Assembly: GCA_026931725.1 (NCBI GenBank)
Contig: JAIXLE010000094.1
Span: 1 to 64,000, forward strand
Direction of reading: 5' to 3'
DNA: 64,000 bases
Source: Bacteroidales bacterium
GTDB taxonomy: Bacteria > Planctomycetota > Planctomycetia > Gemmatales > Gemmataceae
Below are positions 43,199 to 51,907 of the stretch, one piece after another; the stretch's first letter is position 1, and every line of letters begins with the position of its first letter. Both the position numbers and the translations under genes were made by a program. A model generated the notes under the pieces. It made no database searches and had not been told where the DNA came from. It saw only the letters and a list, made by a program, of their open reading frames with translations.

Positions 43199-43630
43199 TT
43201 AGTCGCCCGGAGTGGGGATTTTGCGGTTTTTGCTCATAGTGATGACATTGCCTCTGCCGTGGTATTCCACAGAGGTCATGTAGTTCCGAATGAGAAAAAC
43301 CCCACGGCCACAGGGGCGGTCGATGAATTGCGGGTCCGTGGGGTCCGGGAGTTCTTCCGGGATGAAACCCGGCCCTTCGTCTTCAATCCGCACATGGAAT
43401 TGATCAGGGGAAATCGTGTAGTTAATCGTGACGCGTTTGACTGGGTCAAGCTGGTTTCCATGCTTGATCGCGTTGACTAATGCTTCTTCCAAAGCGAGTC
43501 GGATCGAGAAAATGTCGGATTCCCCGTAGCCGTTGGACTGCAGCGCCTCTTCGATTTCGTCTTGGAGTCGGCGTGCATCGCTTAAATCGCTGAGGATGGA
43601 AACCTCAACTTCCATGTGGCGTTCGTTCAT
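43199..43630 (-). CDS. RsbW/SpoIIAB-like anti-sigma serine kinase
   Basis: This 143-residue GHKL-type ATP-binding protein has an N box 'LALEEALVNAIKHGN', a G1 box 'IEDEGPGFIPEELPDP' and a G2 region 'GRGVFLIRNYMT'. Such kinases bind sigma factors or other partners and phosphorylate STAS antagonists. The gene lies 301 bases from a STAS gene on the same strand, forming a partner-switching pair. The ATG at 43630 is chosen over 43642. No sigma factor gene is adjacent. Confidence 0.9.
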   Translation of the reverse strand: MNERHMEVEVSILSDLSDARRLQDEIEEALQSNGYGESDIFSIRLALEEALVNAIKHGNQLDPVKRVTINYTISPDQFHVRIEDEGPGFIPEELPDPTDPQFIDRPCGRGVFLIRNYMTSVEYHGRGNVITMSKNRKIPTPGD

Positions 43631-43931
43631 GGTGCCCGCCATTCGTAGGGGGTCGGTTCCTGCGCTTCAAAACCCCACCGCGCCTTGGAGAGATTTGAGG
43701 CCATTGGGTGTGGGGAACGGATCGCCTTCACCGGATCCGCATTGCGATTGTCACCAGCGGCAGAACCAGCCCATTCCGTCCGATGGAGCCGTAAGCGATA
43801 CCTGGCTTTCGATAAGAAATCGGTAATCACGAGTTGCGACTCAATCGAAAAAGTCGATTCTGGCAAGGGTTATACTGCGGTTGGCCGTCCCCGTGTACTT
43901 GGTACGGTTCTCCCGCACAACGGTCAATGCC
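43631..43931. other. Gene-free stretch between RsbW-like and STAS genes
   Basis: The 301 bases contain only short overlapping frames with no recognisable protein. No hairpin with a U-tract was seen, so the kinase gene may be read from the STAS promoter or from its own. Confidence 0.5.
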
Positions 43932-44288
43932 TTAGAAGGAATTCAAACCCGTTTGGTCGTCTTTCACGATGGTGAGCATCTTATCGAGCTTGGTGATCGT
44001 GAAGACATCGTAGAGGTCTTTTGAGATTCCGCACAGGACGAGTTTGCCGCTGATGGAGTGCAAACGCTGGTGAAGGCGGATCAACTTCCCCAGCGCGGAC
44101 GAGGAGAGATACTGCACATTGGCGAAGTTCAGCAGGATTTTTCGGCGACCGAGTTCATCCACGAGGCGGAGCAAGTCGTCCCCGATCAATTGGATGTTGG
44201 GTTCGTCGAGAATTTTTTTATCGACGAAGTTCACCACGGTGATATCGCCGATGTCCTCGACCACGAGGCGTTGACGGGGTTGGGTCAT
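43932..44288 (-). CDS. STAS-domain anti-sigma factor antagonist
   Basis: This 118-residue protein has the SpoIIAA/RsbV pattern: 'IGDITVVNFVDKKILDE', 'RKILLNFANVQYLSSSALGKLI' (the phospho-acceptor Ser lies in the SSS run) and 'LCGISKDLYDVFTITKLDKML' (in part). It is expected to bind the RsbW-like kinase encoded next in unphosphorylated form. ATG 44288 is preferred over the 44339 start. It is slightly longer at the C terminus than RsbV. Confidence 0.92.
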   Translation of the reverse strand: MTQPRQRLVVEDIGDITVVNFVDKKILDEPNIQLIGDDLLRLVDELGRRKILLNFANVQYLSSSALGKLIRLHQRLHSISGKLVLCGISKDLYDVFTITKLDKMLTIVKDDQTGLNSF

Positions 44289-44465
44289 GCCAGCACCTTG
44301 GGTAAGCTGCTCATCCTGTCCCGGAGAACCCTCCGACACAAGATGAGCCTAAAGTTTGATTTTCCGCCGTTGACGCAAGCTGTCAAGGATACCCAGACTG
44401 TTTTCCGAACCGGAAGGGCGGCTTGCGGTGGCAAGATCGTTGCGATTCGGGGAAGCCAGTGGGAA

Positions 44466-45023
44466 TTAGTCCTCCGCGGAAGCCGGAATCGGTGAGGAAC
44501 CTTGGTTGCGGTGGGCTTCCTGGTCCGCGATGTACGCTATCTCTGGGGCCAGGGTTTCCACGGCTCGGCACGACGAGGCTTGTGGACTCAGGCAGAACAG
44601 ATCCCAACGCTCGCCCATGTAATCATGCTGGCGAACGTACCAGGTTCCATCACCGTTCGGTTCCAGAGGAAATATAACACATTGATAAGGTTTGTATCGG
44701 GCGAAATCGCCGTGATCGTCGATTCCCAGTTGATGCAGCGTACAACCGGCGTGGAAGAAAACGCACCAGCCGTCGACCACCCGGAGCATGGGTTCGCCGA
44801 GTTTGGTGCGTTGGCTGAGGTAGCCCGCACGCTCGACCAGTTTCCGGGCGGCGGGGCGGAGCCGTTCGAGCAATCGGGGCAGTTGGGCATCAATGACCGT
44901 GCGTTCGGCTGCGGTCAGGCTGGGACGGCCATTTTTGCAGCAGAGGCCATCACATCCCCGGCCATAGGTGCATGCAAAGGTCGCTGTCTCCGCGTTGATG
45001 ATCTCCAGTGTGTGGCGTGGCAT
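44466..45023 (-). CDS. Cysteine-cluster protein (YkgJ/DUF3109-like)
   Basis: This 185-residue protein has an N-terminal metal-binding cluster 'CTYGRGCDGLCCKNG' (four Cys) and further conserved-looking Cys and His in 'GWCVFFHAGCTLHQLG', 'YKPYQCVIFPLEP' and 'DLFCLSPQASSC'. The pattern fits the YkgJ/UPF0153 class of zinc or iron-sulfur binding proteins of unknown reaction. It follows the second ATP-grasp gene by 23 bases, so it is probably in the kamA operon. Start ATG 45023 has AAGGAA 11 bases upstream. Confidence 0.82.
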   Translation of the reverse strand: MPRHTLEIINAETATFACTYGRGCDGLCCKNGRPSLTAAERTVIDAQLPRLLERLRPAARKLVERAGYLSQRTKLGEPMLRVVDGWCVFFHAGCTLHQLGIDDHGDFARYKPYQCVIFPLEPNGDGTWYVRQHDYMGERWDLFCLSPQASSCRAVETLAPEIAYIADQEAHRNQGSSPIPASAED

Positions 45024-45046
45024 GGGTGTGATTTCCTTGGCCCTGG

Positions 45047-46087
45047 TTAGACACCGAAATCGGAGGAATGCGGGGGTGCGCTTCGTCCTCGTCGCGCCGC
45101 ACGGCGTGCGAGGTGCGCGATGAACTGGCCATGTCCCCAGTCGATCGCTTCCAGGCCATAACGCAGCATGATGCTGGTGATCGACGGGTTGGGGTTCGCT
45201 TCGAGCAAATACACTTCCCCATCATCGGCGACGCGGGCATCCACACGGGCACAATCGCGGCAACCCAGCAGGCGGTACATGGTCCGGGCCGCCGAGATGA
45301 CACGGGACGTGAGGTCGTCTTCCAGCTTCACGGGGACATCCACCGGGGTCCGTTCGTACTCCACGCTCGATGTGTCCCATTTCGCGTCGTAGGAGTAGAT
45401 CGGCCAGAGATCCTCTTTCCCGTCTTCAAAGAGGATCTCTGAGAACGGGAGGGCCGTGGGCTCCTGGTTGTCATCCAGTTCGACCAGTGTGGTATGAATT
45501 TCCCGGCCCGCGATGTAGCGTTCGACCAGCACGGGAGCGCCGTAATGCGTGCGGATGTACTCGACCCGGTCCCGGAGGTCGCGGTCGTTCGTCACGACGG
45601 CTCCCTGGTCGATTCCCACGCTCGCATCTTCTCGGCACGGTTTGACGATGACGGGCCAACCCAGCCGGTTCTTGGGGCAGACCTGTTCACCCACGAGGAA
45701 GAAATCGGGTGTATTCAGTCCCGCGCCGACCATCATGAACTTGGTGAGCGGCTTGTTCCGAGCGATCACCAGAGCCTGCGACTGGCAGCCGGTGAACGGG
45801 ATTTCCAGCCATTCCAGTAGGCCAGTCACGGTCGCTTCGGTGTGGCCGCGATCGGCAAACCCTTCAAACAGATTGAAAATGACATCCGGCGGATCGGCTC
45901 GCAAATGGGTGAGGAGGGTACTCGGATCGAGGCCCAGACCAAACTCGGCGGAGGGGATGCCTTCACAGGTCAGAAAATCTCGGACGACCTGGGTACTGTG
46001 CAGGACATCGTGTTCAGAACCCGAATCGGGGTGATCGATCGGCAACGTGGGTTGATTGAAAAGGACGAGGACACGCGGTTGTTGCAT
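45047..46087 (-). CDS. ATP-grasp ligase, D-Ala-D-Ala-ligase-like (second)
   Basis: This 346-residue ATP-grasp enzyme is related to D-alanine-D-alanine ligase. It has an N-terminal 'RVLVLFNQP' strand, 'DVIFNLFEG' (the Ddl 'VFNxxEG' signature), 'LEIPFTGCQS', 'WPVIVKPCREDASVGI' (ATP-binding Lys), 'LVERYIAGREIHTTLVEL' and the metal-binding end 'VYLLEANPNPSI'. Ddl uses a similar scaffold to ligate an amino acid to another amine. Divergence in the substrate region and the presence of a partner make a cell-wall role unlikely. ATG 46087 has GGAG 8 bases upstream. Confidence 0.87.
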   Translation of the reverse strand: MQQPRVLVLFNQPTLPIDHPDSGSEHDVLHSTQVVRDFLTCEGIPSAEFGLGLDPSTLLTHLRADPPDVIFNLFEGFADRGHTEATVTGLLEWLEIPFTGCQSQALVIARNKPLTKFMMVGAGLNTPDFFLVGEQVCPKNRLGWPVIVKPCREDASVGIDQGAVVTNDRDLRDRVEYIRTHYGAPVLVERYIAGREIHTTLVELDDNQEPTALPFSEILFEDGKEDLWPIYSYDAKWDTSSVEYERTPVDVPVKLEDDLTSRVISAARTMYRLLGCRDCARVDARVADDGEVYLLEANPNPSITSIMLRYGLEAIDWGHGQFIAHLARRAARRGRSAPPHSSDFGV

Positions 46088-46297
46088 CTGATCACACTCC
46101 GACACAAACCAGAGCGGCTCGGTTGCCGGGGCCGAGCCGAGCGCTGACGGCATTCATGGACATGAGGTCATGAATCGTATTCCGAGAGAACTCATTATCT
46201 TTCTGACATTGCTATGCGAGAACTCCAACCAACACAACCGAACTTCCTGAACTCGCAGGAATCCGCGGTGGCATCGTGCGGATTGTGCCGTTCGTCC

Positions 46298-47326
46298 TCA
46301 CATTCGGCTTTCCGCTGCTTGCACGATGGTTTGTATCAGATCGTGATAACGCATCCCCATGGCGCGGGCGATGAGAACCAGATCGCTTGAGACAGGGTTC
46401 AACCCTGGCAGCGGGTTGACTTCCAAAAAGTAGGGGACACCGTCTCGAATGCGGTAATCGAACCGTGCCACATCTCGGCAATCGAGGGCATCCCAGACCG
46501 CGAACGCGGAGGCTTCGAGTTCCCGCATCACCGCTGGGGGTAACTGAGCCGGACATTCATAATCCACCAGAGCCGCGTAGTTCCGTTTGACTTCCAGGCT
46601 GTACACGAACGGCCGAGACGTGTCCCGCGGGATGATCCGCATCGCCCCGAGTACCTGGGGGGGATCGTTCCCCACGATGCCGAGGGTGACTTCCTCACCG
46701 GCAATGAATTCTTCCAGCAGAATCGGTTGACGATAGCCGGTTCCCAGTTCCTGGACGATGGCCCCGAGGTCGTCCGGTCGTTCGATCAGACAACGATGGC
46801 AGATCCCCTTGGAGGAACCTTCCCAGGCGGGTTTGGCGATCACGGGATAACGCAGGCCCGCTTCGGCGATCAGTGGGCCGAACTCCGCGAAGTCGCCATC
46901 GTAATCCGGGGGCAGCGGCGGCAGGACGCAACCGGCTGGCAGAGTGACCCCCGCCGCCGCGGCGAGGGTGCGGGCTTTGGTCTTATCGAGTGCGACCGCC
47001 AATGTCAGCGGATCGGAGCCGGTGTACGGGATGCCGAGCATCTCACAAACGGCGGGAACGCGCGCTTCTCGGTTGCGGCTGTGGCCGTGACCTTCCGCAA
47101 TGTTGAACACGAGGTCGGGCGGGTCCGCCAGCAGGGCCGTCAAGAGCGTTGGTCCATTGTGCAGTTCGACGACGGAATGCCCCATCGTCCGTAGTGCCTC
47201 CGCCAGGGCCGCGATGGTGGCTGGGGAGTCGAATTCTTCGGCCCAGTCGTCCGCGTTGGCCGTGAGTGAAGTTGTGGGGGGAAATGGGGTGTCCGGCTTG
47301 AGGTCGAACGCGATGCCGATCTTCAT
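46298..47326 (-). CDS. ATP-grasp ligase, D-Ala-D-Ala-ligase-like (first)
   Basis: This 342-residue paralogue of the next gene has 'KIGIAFDLK' at the start, 'LVFNIAEGHGHSRNREARVP', 'LGIPYTGSDPLTLAVALDK', 'YPVIAKPAWEGSSKGI', 'LLEEFIAGEEVTLGIVG' and the metal-binding 'PYFLEVNPLPGL' (some shown in part). The 'EGSSKGI' loop is closer to true Ddl than that of the second ligase. It starts 83 bases after kamA ends. The amino-acid substrate cannot be read from sequence; beta-lysine from KamA is a candidate. Confidence 0.87.
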   Translation of the reverse strand: MKIGIAFDLKPDTPFPPTTSLTANADDWAEEFDSPATIAALAEALRTMGHSVVELHNGPTLLTALLADPPDLVFNIAEGHGHSRNREARVPAVCEMLGIPYTGSDPLTLAVALDKTKARTLAAAAGVTLPAGCVLPPLPPDYDGDFAEFGPLIAEAGLRYPVIAKPAWEGSSKGICHRCLIERPDDLGAIVQELGTGYRQPILLEEFIAGEEVTLGIVGNDPPQVLGAMRIIPRDTSRPFVYSLEVKRNYAALVDYECPAQLPPAVMRELEASAFAVWDALDCRDVARFDYRIRDGVPYFLEVNPLPGLNPVSSDLVLIARAMGMRYHDLIQTIVQAAESRM

Positions 47327-47409
47327 TCCGAGTCCCCGTATTTCCTACCGTTCCAACAAAACACTCACTCGCCCCCTTGGCCAGCGAGTCCGAATCGCCA
47401 TTGGGCTCA

Positions 47410-48870
47410 TTATCGAGTCGCGGACTCGTTATGGTACGCTGTGTCCGGGAGTGACGGCAGAACGGTCAAAGACAGTTTGAGGGTGTCCGCCGGTTCTGCG
47501 GAGGTCGGCTCTCCTGCCCCGGCGCAGGGGGCATCTTCTGGGGGCGGGACGCAGGGTTCCGCGTTGCGACGGCGTCGGGCGAGGCGTTCGAGTCCTTCGG
47601 GAATCAACGCGGAGCGGCTGCCCTGGAGCAGGCTACTCACGCCACGGGTCATCGTCGGTTCCGTCGTGGCGGGTTTGTCCTCGGCTTGATAGCGAATCAG
47701 CAACCCTTCGTAGTTCCGCAACACGACGGAATCGTTACTCATCGACACCAGATAGTTCGGCATCAGCGGGATTTTTCCACCGCCATGCGGGCTATCGACG
47801 ACATATGTGGGAATGCCGATACCGGACATGTGCCCACGAAGCCCTTCCATGATTTCCAATCCCGTCCAGACGGACGTGCGGAAGTGTCCCGCGCCGATGA
47901 CCGGGTCACAGTGGAAGAGGTAATACGGTCGGACCTTGATTCGCAGCAACCCGCGCAGCAGGTTCCGCATCGTTTCGAGGTTATCGTTGACCCCTTTGAG
48001 CAGCACGGAATGATTGTTAATCATCATGCCGTTGCGTAAGAGGGTCCGACAGACGCGAGCGGATTCCGGGGTGATCTCACGCGGATGGTTGAAGTGCGTC
48101 TGAATGTAGACTTTTTCGGCCGAGGCCAGCAGATCGACGAGTTCGTTATCGTAGAGTCGCTGCGGCAGCGTCACCGGGACACGCGTGCCGACACGGATGA
48201 CATCGACATGGTCGATCGCTTTGAGCTGATCCAGGTAGAATCGGAGCTTGCCCAGCGGGAGCGTGAGCGGGTCGCCGCCGGAGATCACGACATCCCGAAT
48301 CGCCTCTGTGCGGCGGATATAGTCGATCATCCGTTCATCATCGCCGCTGCTGCCTTCCCAGCCGCCGCGGGTCAATGTTGCCCGTTTGCGGGTGCAATAG
48401 CGGCAGTACATCGAACAGTTCGGCGTGGTAATCATCAGCACCCGATCCGGGTAGCGATGGGTCAGGCCGGGGACTGGGGAATCTTTATCTTCTTCGAGTG
48501 GGTCTTCCAGTTCGTAACCGGACGGGTTCTCCCCTTCTTGGGGTGACGGCACCGATTGGAGTCGGATCGGATCGGCGGGATTATGGGGGTCAATGAGTGA
48601 GAAGTAGTAGGGCGGAATGGCGACTTTGTAGTCGCGTTCCAGTTGACCGATGGCTTCCAGTTCCTCCGGGCGGAAACTGAGAAGATGGCGTAATTGACGG
48701 ACAGATCGAATGGCATTCTGGGTCTGCCAACGCCAATCATCCCATTGTTCCTGGGGGACGGCCTGCCAGATGGGATGGCGTCGGCTGATGCTTGGCGGCT
48801 CGTCATCCTCATAGCCGCTGCCAAGCATCGCCGAGGCGGGGAGCGAGCGGGGCTCGTCAGGCTCGAACAT
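47410..48870 (-). CDS. kamA: L-lysine 2,3-aminomutase (radical SAM)
   Basis: This 486-residue enzyme turns L-lysine into L-beta-lysine using S-adenosylmethionine, a 4Fe-4S cluster and pyridoxal phosphate. The cluster motif is 'CSMYCRYC' (C152, C156, C159). Also present are 'VVISGGDPLTL', 'QTHFNHPREIT', 'LLKGVNDN', 'PYYLFHCDPVIGAGHFRT' and 'GGGKIPLMPNY' with the PLP lysine. It exceeds the clostridial enzyme (416 residues), with about 50 extra residues at the N terminus and a Pro/Arg/Glu-rich tail of about 80. Start ATG 48870 is chosen; 48948 is possible. It heads a run with two ATP-grasp genes. Confidence 0.94.
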   Translation of the reverse strand: MFEPDEPRSLPASAMLGSGYEDDEPPSISRRHPIWQAVPQEQWDDWRWQTQNAIRSVRQLRHLLSFRPEELEAIGQLERDYKVAIPPYYFSLIDPHNPADPIRLQSVPSPQEGENPSGYELEDPLEEDKDSPVPGLTHRYPDRVLMITTPNCSMYCRYCTRKRATLTRGGWEGSSGDDERMIDYIRRTEAIRDVVISGGDPLTLPLGKLRFYLDQLKAIDHVDVIRVGTRVPVTLPQRLYDNELVDLLASAEKVYIQTHFNHPREITPESARVCRTLLRNGMMINNHSVLLKGVNDNLETMRNLLRGLLRIKVRPYYLFHCDPVIGAGHFRTSVWTGLEIMEGLRGHMSGIGIPTYVVDSPHGGGKIPLMPNYLVSMSNDSVVLRNYEGLLIRYQAEDKPATTEPTMTRGVSSLLQGSRSALIPEGLERLARRRRNAEPCVPPPEDAPCAGAGEPTSAEPADTLKLSLTVLPSLPDTAYHNESATR

Positions 48871-49125
48871 ACAGGAGGCAACCTCCCATTGCCGGATACC
48901 CGGTGGTTGGCAGACGCTGCCGACCGCAGGCCGGGAGAACGCATCCATCCGTGGGGATGGGTGTTGTTTTGCGCTCGTTTAGAAGGAATCCTAACGCCGG
49001 GTTTTTGAAATACAAGTTGATGCGGAAGCGGGATGCATTTCCCAGGGCAATCTCAACGGAATTGTAGCGCAACTCGTTCAACTGACCCGTAGACCTGGAC
49101 CGGCACCGGGGCGAGTGTCCTACGG

Positions 49126-49148
49126 AACCGGGGACGACAGTCCCCGGT
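49126..49148. repeat. REP-like palindrome, copy 3
   Basis: AACCGGGGACGA and its near-complement TCCCCGGTT form a palindrome with one central change; TGTGTTCCTCT follows on the plus strand exactly as in copy 1. It lies 18 bases beyond the gdh stop and upstream of kamA, so it could end or protect the gdh transcript. Confidence 0.85.
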
Positions 49149-49166
49149 TGTGTTCCTCTTCGTGTA

Positions 49167-50486
49167 TTAGGGGAACAATCCCCGCTTTTGCTTCTCGATG
49201 GCGACCTTGTAAATCCCCAAGCTCAACGCCGCGATCCGGTTGGGGACATTTTTGGCGCGAGCCACTGCCCGCACCCGCTGATACGCGCCCAGCATCAATT
49301 CTTTCAGTTTCGCGTTGACCTGTTGTTCACTCCACATGAGTTGCGAAAGATCCTGGACCCACTCGAAGTACGACACCGTCACCCCGCCCGCGTTGCACAG
49401 CACATCCGGGATCACATGGATACCGGCCGCGTCGATGATGGTATCGGCTTCCGGTGTCGTCGGGCCGTTCGCGCCTTCGGCCAGGATGCGACAACGGAGT
49501 TTCCCGGCATTTTCCGCCGTGATGACCCGTTCCATCGCCGCCGGGACCAGCACCGTACATGGGATCGCAAACAACTCATCTGCCGCAATCGGCTCCGCAT
49601 CCGGGAAGCCCACAACGGAACGCTGCGGATGCTGTGCGGCATACCGTAATAGTGCCGGAATATCCAGACCATTACGATTGTGAATCGCTCCGTAGCGATC
49701 GCCGATCGCCAGAACCTTCACGCCGATCGCGGCCAGTTCCTCCGCCGTCACGGAACCGACGTTCCCGAACCCTTGGATCACCGCGGTCGCCGACTCTGGG
49801 GCGATGTCCAGTTCCTTCAAGGATTCGAGAATGCAATAGACGGCCCCACGTCCGGTGGCTTGCCTGCGACCGATACAGCCGCCGAGTTCCACGGGCTTCC
49901 CGGTCACGATCTCCGGGCAGGCGTAACCGATCTTCATGGAATACGTGTCATAAACCCAGGCCATCGACTGTTCATCGGTTCCCATGTCGGGGGCCATGAC
50001 ATCCGTGCGGGGGCCGATGATGGCAAGAACTTCTTCGGTGAAGCGGCGTGTCAGTTTTTCGCGTTCTCCCATGCTTAGGGCTGTGGGATCACAGGCGACC
50101 CCGCCTTTCGCGCCAGAAAAGGGCAGGTTCATAATGCCGCATTTCCAACTCATCCACATGGAGAGCGCCGCCACTTCGCCCAAATCGACATTGGGGGCGA
50201 ATCGCAGGCCGCCTTTGCTGGCGCCACTGGTGAGGGAGTGTTGCACACGATAGCCGAGAAAGGTTTGCAGGCGGCCATCATCCATGCGAATCGGAACGGC
50301 CACAACCAAAGAGCGTTTGGGAATGGTCAGGCGATTGATGATGTCGGGGTCGATCTCCGGGAGTAATTGGGCCGCTTTATAGAGTTGCTCCACCGCCATG
50401 CGGTAGGTGGGGCTGCTTTCCAACAGGGTCGGGGGCGGAGCGTGATAGACGTTCGCGTCCGGCTGAACAATGACGGGAGAGGCCAT
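49167..50486 (-). CDS. gdhA: Glutamate dehydrogenase
   Basis: This 439-residue Glu/Leu/Phe/Val dehydrogenase is of the NAD-linked hexameric type. Substrate lysines lie in 'TSGASKGGLRF' (K91) and 'WMSWKCGIMNLPFSGAKGGV' (K115 and catalytic K127). The Rossmann motif is 'IQGFGNVGSVTAEEL'. 'LVPAAMERVITAENA', 'ILAEGANGPTTPEA' and 'VIPDVLCNAGGVTVSYFEW' are also conserved. It links 2-oxoglutarate and ammonia to glutamate. ATG 50486 is the natural start. A REP-like palindrome follows the gene. Confidence 0.96.
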   Translation of the reverse strand: MASPVIVQPDANVYHAPPPTLLESSPTYRMAVEQLYKAAQLLPEIDPDIINRLTIPKRSLVVAVPIRMDDGRLQTFLGYRVQHSLTSGASKGGLRFAPNVDLGEVAALSMWMSWKCGIMNLPFSGAKGGVACDPTALSMGEREKLTRRFTEEVLAIIGPRTDVMAPDMGTDEQSMAWVYDTYSMKIGYACPEIVTGKPVELGGCIGRRQATGRGAVYCILESLKELDIAPESATAVIQGFGNVGSVTAEELAAIGVKVLAIGDRYGAIHNRNGLDIPALLRYAAQHPQRSVVGFPDAEPIAADELFAIPCTVLVPAAMERVITAENAGKLRCRILAEGANGPTTPEADTIIDAAGIHVIPDVLCNAGGVTVSYFEWVQDLSQLMWSEQQVNAKLKELMLGAYQRVRAVARAKNVPNRIAALSLGIYKVAIEKQKRGLFP

Positions 50487-50700
50487 TGCTTTCCATCCGT
50501 TTCAGGGAAGGGTTTGGGGAGATTGATCGGTGGCTACCCAATTATACGCCGTGCTTCCCGCGGACCTTTCGAGATGTTGGCCCGCCCCGAGTCGGTTGGG
50601 TCAACGGGGGCTGTTACGCCCGGTCTGGCTGGCGAATCCGCTAAGTCCGCTCATCTCCTCGAACCGTGCAATGAGGGGTGGAACCGGCTTTCCGCGATCC

Positions 50701-51537
50701 TCAGCCATCCAGCACACGGGCGCTGCGGTCCTGGGTATCTTCCAACCAGGCGACCTCTCCCGAGTCCGCGAATCGGCGCACACCCACCGACCGCACCGCC
50801 TCATCGGGCAGGACATCCAGGCGAGTGTAACGGGGATGATGACTGTCTTTGTACGGATCGTTCCGAGCCGCGTTGTAGCAACAAATCATGGACCAACGGG
50901 GGTTTTCAGACTTGTTCTGATCAGAACGATGGAGCAAATTACAATGGAAAAATAAGGCATCGCCGGGGGCCATCTCCACATAGACGAGTTCGAGCCGCTT
51001 CAACAATTCGTCGACACGTTCCCGATCCGCTCCGGCTTGATCGCCGGTCAGAACATGTGTGATCCGCCCGGCATGGTGCGACCCGCGAATCACTTGTAGG
51101 CAGCCGTTTTCCCGCCGACTCGGATCCACGGCGATGAAAACACTGGTGAGAAGCGGAAACAGAACGCCATTCTGATACCAGTACCCATAATCCTGATGCC
51201 ACGCCCACGCCCCGCCAACTTTGGGGTCTTTGAGGATCATTTTGGAGTGGTAGTGGTAGACTTCGCCACCCAGTAGCTTTTCGCAACTCCGCACCACCCG
51301 TTCCGAACGCGCGAACGCCCCATAAATCCCGTTGCCCGGATGGTTCCACAGCGAGAGCCGAACAACCCCGCCTTCTCCATCCGCGCGACCAAACGCCCGC
51401 CGATCCAGTTCCGCGTCTTCTTTAGCAGAACGTGCCAGCAAGGCGATTTCCTCCGCATCGAACAGCCCTCTGGCGAGGGTAAACCCCTGTTCCTGGTACT
51501 CATCCACTTGGGTATCGGAGAGAACACGACTGGTCAT
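50701..51537 (-). CDS. Phytanoyl-CoA dioxygenase (PhyH) family protein
   Basis: This 278-residue Fe(II)/2-oxoglutarate oxygenase has the metal triad visible as H114 and D116 in 'WAWHQDYGYW' and H203 in 'NLLHRSDQN'. 'ENGCLQVIRGSHHAGRI' and the 2-oxoglutarate Arg region 'ENPRWSMICCYNA' complete the fold. The family hydroxylates small molecules such as lipids, ectoine or amino acids. Start ATG 51537 has GGGAG 8 bases upstream. It lies upstream of gdh, with 214 bases between them. A role in modifying a lysine-derived product is only a guess. Confidence 0.88.
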   Translation of the reverse strand: MTSRVLSDTQVDEYQEQGFTLARGLFDAEEIALLARSAKEDAELDRRAFGRADGEGGVVRLSLWNHPGNGIYGAFARSERVVRSCEKLLGGEVYHYHSKMILKDPKVGGAWAWHQDYGYWYQNGVLFPLLTSVFIAVDPSRRENGCLQVIRGSHHAGRITHVLTGDQAGADRERVDELLKRLELVYVEMAPGDALFFHCNLLHRSDQNKSENPRWSMICCYNAARNDPYKDSHHPRYTRLDVLPDEAVRSVGVRRFADSGEVAWLEDTQDRSARVLDG

Positions 51538-51907
51538 GATGCACTCCCGCAATGAAGGCAGCGAAAGCCGGCACCACTACTCTATCACAGGGGGAAGCGG
51601 GGCATCAGCGTGCGGCGTGTTTCGAGAACGATTCCGGCTAGCGCGGGGGACTTCTCCCACGCGGTCACATCGGTCAAGTGCGCCATCCCGTTCCCGGATG
51701 CAGCCAGGTATCATCAATTCCAAACGAATTGGCGATTGTATACCCTGGAATTGATGAAAAGACGATTCGCGGAGAACCTGGCCGAGTTTCTCCCCAAATC
51801 TTTCGGCGGTCAAAGCGAATTCTTACACGTTCCCGATTGCCGATGGCGGTGCGCCCGGTCACAATGACCGCGGCATTTTTCGGGCATTTTCTGGAGAGGG
51901 ACACACT
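51538..51907. other. Divergent promoter region of PhyH and SPFH genes
   Basis: No gene is seen in these 370 bases. A 12-bp perfect inverted repeat, TCATCAATTCCA (51711-51722) against 51746-51757, is present. From 51816 to the SPFH start the sequence is duplicated at 22223-22315, which marks it as a discrete leader/promoter module. Confidence 0.65.

Noticed and set aside
47410-48870. KamA as an EF-P modifying enzyme (EpmB)
   Set aside because: The protein has the full KamA length and PLP motif with extensions, and neither an EpmA-like ligase nor efp is nearby.
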